Source: Wenzhouxiangella sp. (lineage in GTDB: Bacteria > Pseudomonadota > Gammaproteobacteria > Xanthomonadales > Wenzhouxiangellaceae). Taken from it: a stretch of 8,676 nt of DNA. A program made the position numbers and the translations under genes. The notes beneath the pieces are model-generated. The model was given only the letters and a program-made list of their open reading frames with translations. It ran no database searches and was not told the DNA's origin. Positions 5,494 through 8,676 of the stretch are shown here, one piece after another (the first letter of the stretch is position 1; each line of letters begins with the position of its first letter). Location: NCBI GenBank assembly GCA_007135355.1, contig SLJA01000255.1, forward strand, positions 1-8,676. Direction: 5' to 3'.

Positions 5494-8061
5494 ATGGCGG
5501 AACTGGCTCGGGAAGTGCTCCAGGTCAACCTGGAAGACGAGATGCGGCAGTCTTATCTCGATTACGCCATGAGCGTGATCGTTGGGCGCGCCCTGCCGGA
5601 CGTACGCGACGGGCTCAAACCCGTGCATCGTCGAGTCTTGTTTGCGATGCAGGTGTTGGGCAACGACTACAACAAGCCCTACAAGAAATCGGCCCGCGTG
5701 GTCGGTGATGTCATCGGTAAATACCATCCGCATGGCGACACGGCGGTGTACGACACCATCGTGCGTATGGCCCAGCCGTTCTCGATGCGCTACATGCTGG
5801 TCGACGGCCAGGGCAACTTTGGCTCGGTCGACGGCGATTCGCCCGCGGCCATGCGTTACACCGAAGTGCGTATGGCGCGCCTGGCGCATGAAATGCTGGC
5901 CGATATCGACAAGCAGACGGTCAATTTCGTCCCCAACTACGATGAGTCGGAGCAGGAGCCGTCGGTTTTGCCGACCCGCGTGCCCAACCTCCTGGTCAAC
6001 GGCGCCTCCGGCATCGCGGTCGGCATGGCCACCAACATCCCGCCGCACAATATGAACGAGGTCGTCAGCGCCTTGTTGGCGCTTGTCGATGATCCTTCCC
6101 TGTCGGTTGAAGGGATCATGGAGTACCTTCCGGGACCGGATTTCCCGACCGCGGCCATCATCAACGGCGCCGATGGGATCGAACAGGCTTACCGCACCGG
6201 ACGCGGCCGCATCTACCTGCGCGCCCGCTCCCACGTCGAGACCGAAGACACCGGTCGCAGCCGCATCGTGGTCACCGAGCTGCCCTACCAGGTCAACAAG
6301 GCGCGCCTGCTGGAAAAGATCGCCGAGCTGGTCAAGGCGAAGAAGATCGAGGGTATTTCCGAGCTGCGCGACGAGTCCGACAAGGACGGCATGCGCATGG
6401 TCATCGAACTCAAGCGCGGCGAAGTGCCGGAAGTGCTGCTGAACAATCTCTACCAGCAGACTCAGCTGCAGACCGTATTCGGCATCAACATGGTCGCCCT
6501 GGTCGACAACCAGCCGCGCCTGCTCAACATTCGCGACATGTTGACCGCGTTCCTGGCCCACCGGCGCGAGGTGGTCACGCGGCGCAGCCTGTTCGAGCTG
6601 CGCAAGGCGCGCGAACGCGCCCACATTCTGGAAGGCCTGACCGTGGCCCTGGCCAATCTGGATGAGGTCATCGAATTGATCAAGACCTCGCCGACGCCCA
6701 ACGAGGCGCGCGAGCGTCTGCAGGGCCGGCGCTGGGAGGCCGGGGTGATCCGTGCGCTGCTGGGCCAGGCCGGAGCCGAGCTGTCACGTCCGGAAGAGTT
6801 GTTGCCGGAGTACGGCCTGAGCGAGGAGGGCTACCAGCTCTCGCCGGCCCAGGCCCAGGCCATCTTGGACCTGCGCCTGCAGAAACTGACCGGTCTGGAG
6901 CAGGAAAAGCTCTCCGACGAATTCCGCGAGATTCTCGGTCAGATTACCGAACTGATGCGGATCCTATCCGAGCCGGACGCGCTGATGCAGGTGATCCGCG
7001 ACGAGCTTACCGAGCTGAAAGAGCGCTACGGCGACGAACGCCGTTCCGAGATCGTGCGCGATCACCTGAACCTGACCATGGAAGACCTGATCACGCCAGA
7101 AGACGTGGTCGTGACCTTGTCGCACGCGGGCTATGCCAAGTACCAGCCGCTGGATCGCTACCGCGCCCAGAAGCGCGGCGGTCGCGGGCGCACGGCGACC
7201 AGGACCAAGGACGAGGATTTTGTCGAGCGCTTCTGGGTGACCAACACCCACGACACATTGCTGGTGTTTACCAGTGCCGGCAAGGTGTACAAGACCAAGG
7301 TCTATGAGTTGCCCCATGCCGGCCACAACAGCCGCGGCCGGCCCATGGTCAACCTGCTGCCATTGGAAGAGGGCGAGCGCATCAACGCGGTGCTGCCCAC
7401 GCGCGAATTCCCCGATGATTGGTTCGTGTTTTTTGCCACGCGCTCCGGTCGGGTCAAGAAGACGCCGTTATCTGACTTTGCCAACATCCGCTCCAACGGC
7501 ATCTGGGCGGTGCTGCTTGAGGACGACGATGAACTGGTCAATGTGGCCTTTACCGACGGAAGACGCGACATCCTGCTGTTCTCGTCTTCGGGCAAGACTA
7601 CCCGCTTCCACGAGGACGATGTGCGCCCCATGGGTCGACAGACCCGTGGCGTGACCGGCATCCGCATGAAGCCAGGCCAGCGCGTGGTGTCGATGCTGGT
7701 CACCGAAAACGATGAGGGTGATGTGCTGCTGGGTACGGCCAAGGGCTATGGCAAGCGTACCCCGCTGGCCGATTTCCCGATCTACAAGCGCGGCGGTCAG
7801 GGCGTGATCGGCATCCAGACTTCCGAGCGCAATGGCGAACTCATGGCCGCTCTGATGGTCAGTGACAGCGACGATGTCATGCTGACCTCCAACTCCGGCA
7901 CGCTGGTTCGGACTTCGGTGGCGGAAATCTCGCGGCTGGGTCGCAATACCCAGGGCGTGACTCTGATCCGCCTCGGTGACGAAGAACAACTGATCGGCAT
8001 GGCTCGCATCGCAGCGTCGGAAGATGAGGATGGAGACGAAGCAGTCGAAATCACCGACTGA
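5494..8061 (+). CDS. gyrA: DNA gyrase subunit A
   Basis: GyrA is the DNA breakage-reunion subunit of gyrase (GyrA2GyrB2), which introduces negative supercoils. The 855-aa product is colinear with E. coli GyrA (875 aa) through the active site, so numbering matches: KPVHRR (42-47), the quinolone-determining region KYHPHGDTAVYDT with T83 and D87, and catalytic Y122 in AAMRYTE. The LLVNGASGIAVGMATNIPPHN segment, tower domain and coiled-coil follow. The GyrA-box QKRGGRG (559-565) precedes the six-bladed DNA-wrapping C-terminal domain and separates this from ParC. Repeating blade motifs include SAGKVYKTKVYELP, RSGRVKKTPLSDF, SSGKTTRFHEDDV, AKGYGKRTPLADF and NSGTLVRTSVAEI. The acidic tail (ASEDEDGDEAVEITD) is shorter than in E. 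coli. Thr at 83 instead of Ser is also wild type in Pseudomonas, so it does not by itself suggest resistance. No frameshift or intein is seen. Confidence 0.98.
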   Translation: MAELAREVLQVNLEDEMRQSYLDYAMSVIVGRALPDVRDGLKPVHRRVLFAMQVLGNDYNKPYKKSARVVGDVIGKYHPHGDTAVYDTIVRMAQPFSMRYMLVDGQGNFGSVDGDSPAAMRYTEVRMARLAHEMLADIDKQTVNFVPNYDESEQEPSVLPTRVPNLLVNGASGIAVGMATNIPPHNMNEVVSALLALVDDPSLSVEGIMEYLPGPDFPTAAIINGADGIEQAYRTGRGRIYLRARSHVETEDTGRSRIVVTELPYQVNKARLLEKIAELVKAKKIEGISELRDESDKDGMRMVIELKRGEVPEVLLNNLYQQTQLQTVFGINMVALVDNQPRLLNIRDMLTAFLAHRREVVTRRSLFELRKARERAHILEGLTVALANLDEVIELIKTSPTPNEARERLQGRRWEAGVIRALLGQAGAELSRPEELLPEYGLSEEGYQLSPAQAQAILDLRLQKLTGLEQEKLSDEFREILGQITELMRILSEPDALMQVIRDELTELKERYGDERRSEIVRDHLNLTMEDLITPEDVVVTLSHAGYAKYQPLDRYRAQKRGGRGRTATRTKDEDFVERFWVTNTHDTLLVFTSAGKVYKTKVYELPHAGHNSRGRPMVNLLPLEEGERINAVLPTREFPDDWFVFFATRSGRVKKTPLSDFANIRSNGIWAVLLEDDDELVNVAFTDGRRDILLFSSSGKTTRFHEDDVRPMGRQTRGVTGIRMKPGQRVVSMLVTENDEGDVLLGTAKGYGKRTPLADFPIYKRGGQGVIGIQTSERNGELMAALMVSDSDDVMLTSNSGTLVRTSVAEISRLGRNTQGVTLIRLGDEEQLIGMARIAASEDEDGDEAVEITD

Positions 8062-8143
8062 TCGCGATGGATGAGACGCTTTGCCGGGTCGTCACTCCGG
8101 GGAGGCTGCCCGTCGGGCTATTCCGGTTCGAAAAACAATTGAC

Positions 8144-8148
8144 AGGAG
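8144..8148 (+). promoter_or_regulatory. Ribosome binding site of the tricorn-like protease
   Basis: AGGAG lies 11 bases before ATG 8160, slightly longer than ideal spacing. It selects this ATG, which directly precedes a clear signal peptide. The 98-base gap after gyrA contains no recognisable terminator or promoter, so read-through from gyrA is possible. Confidence 0.6.
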
Positions 8149-8159
8149 ACCGAGTTCGC

Positions 8160-8676
8160 ATGAAAAACCTGCGCACAGGCCGTTTGGCCGTGATGTTTTT
8201 TCTGGTCCTGTTCAGCGCCCAGGCGCTGGCGGAAACCAAACTGTTGCGTTTCCCGGATTTGCATGATGACCGCGTGGTGTTCAGCCATGGCGGCGACTTG
8301 TGGATGGCGCCTGATACCGGCGGTACCGCCTGGCGGCTGACTAGCCATCCCGGCAAGGAATTGTTCCCGAAGTTTTCGCCTGACGGCCGCTACATTGCCT
8401 TTACCGGTCAGTACAGCGGTGACGAGCAGGTGTTCGTCATCCCTGCGGCCGGCGGCGAACCGGTGCAGCTGACCTGGTACCCGGCCACGGGACCCTTGCC
8501 GGCGCGCTGGGGCTATGACAATCAGGTTCAGGACTGGTCTCCGGACGGTGAGCGTATCCTGTTCCGTTCGCGCCGCGACGCCTGGAGCTCCAGCACCGCG
8601 ACCCTGTTTACCGTGGGCAAGAGCGGTGGCTTGCCCGAGCGCATGCCGATGCCGGTCTCCGGAGCCGGTACTTTCA
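8160..8676 (+). CDS. Exported tricorn-type S41 protease (3' end outside the window)
   Basis: Only the first 172 codons are present. Residues 1-24 form a signal peptide (MKNLRTGR, hydrophobic core, AQALA before E25), so the protein should be periplasmic. The mature start has tricorn beta-propeller repeats: LLRFPDLHDDRVVFSHGGDLWMAP, GGTAWRLTSHPGKELFPKFSPDG, AAGGEPVQLTWYP, WGYDNQVQDWSPDGERILFRS and GGLPERMPMPVSGAG. These match bacterial tricorn homologues (about 1,000-1,100 aa in full), in which the propellers precede a PDZ domain and an S41 serine protease domain that trims peptides. The catalytic part lies beyond the window, so the protease assignment rests on the N-terminal resemblance. A TolB-like or other PD40 propeller protein is the alternative, but the HGGDLWM and RLTSHPG motifs favour tricorn. 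It follows gyrA by 98 bases in the same direction. Confidence 0.85.
   Translation, partial: MKNLRTGRLAVMFFLVLFSAQALAETKLLRFPDLHDDRVVFSHGGDLWMAPDTGGTAWRLTSHPGKELFPKFSPDGRYIAFTGQYSGDEQVFVIPAAGGEPVQLTWYPATGPLPARWGYDNQVQDWSPDGERILFRSRRDAWSSSTATLFTVGKSGGLPERMPMPVSGAGTF

Noticed and set aside
5712..5757. Thr83 in GyrA as a quinolone-resistance change
   Set aside because: Thr is the wild-type residue at this position in Pseudomonas and other bacteria, and D87 is unchanged.
5488..6624. 378-codon open frame on the minus strand opposite gyrA
   Set aside because: It is the antisense shadow of strongly conserved gyrA codons in GC-rich DNA. It has no ribosome binding site or recognisable domain, and its composition is typical of antisense translation.
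8139..8144. Perfect TTGACA as a -35 element before the tricorn homologue
   Set aside because: The matching -10 position is GAAAAA just inside the coding sequence, which is not a promoter element and would start transcription downstream of the ATG.

Overview
The window looks like an ordinary chromosomal segment from a Gram-negative, GC-rich gammaproteobacterium. It encodes LpxH (lipid A synthesis), two or three Sec-exported periplasmic proteins, a GyrA that is colinear with the E. coli protein through the catalytic tyrosine, and the ppi-lpxH gene pair known from E. coli and Pseudomonas. From memory, mtnA next to gyrA recalls Xanthomonadales and relatives, but I cannot verify the taxon from sequence alone.

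Layout: (1) Bases 2-2710, plus strand: the 3' three quarters of lysS (class II lysyl-tRNA synthetase, 5' end cut by the window), then a bacterial lipocalin, then a renalase-like FAD oxidoreductase. The genes overlap by 4 and 8 bases, so they are probably co-transcribed and translationally coupled. (2) Bases 2779-4132, minus strand: an exported cyclophilin followed by lpxH, converging on the first cluster across 68 bases with no convincing terminator. (3) Bases 4133-4235: a divergent promoter region serving the cyclophilin on one side and mtnA (methionine salvage) on the other. (4) Bases 5262-5493: a 232-base gap with an extended -10 promoter, a leader hairpin and a good ribosome binding site, leading into gyrA (855 aa, apparently intact). 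(5) Bases 8062-8159: a short spacer, then the first 172 codons of an exported tricorn-type S41 protease that runs off the window.

The genes are mostly housekeeping: translation (lysS), envelope biogenesis (lpxH), periplasmic folding and proteolysis (cyclophilin, tricorn homologue), sulfur salvage (mtnA) and DNA topology (gyrA). I found no mobile elements, CRISPR arrays, tRNA or rRNA genes. No clear new multi-gene system is visible. The most interesting points are: lpxH has no in-frame ATG, GTG or TTG compatible with its catalytic N-terminus; mtnA appears to be read from a leaderless mRNA; the gyrA leader has a 7-bp hairpin; a perfect 18-bp palindrome lies in the lipocalin signal-peptide codons; and a lipocalin-flavoenzyme pair is coupled to lysS.
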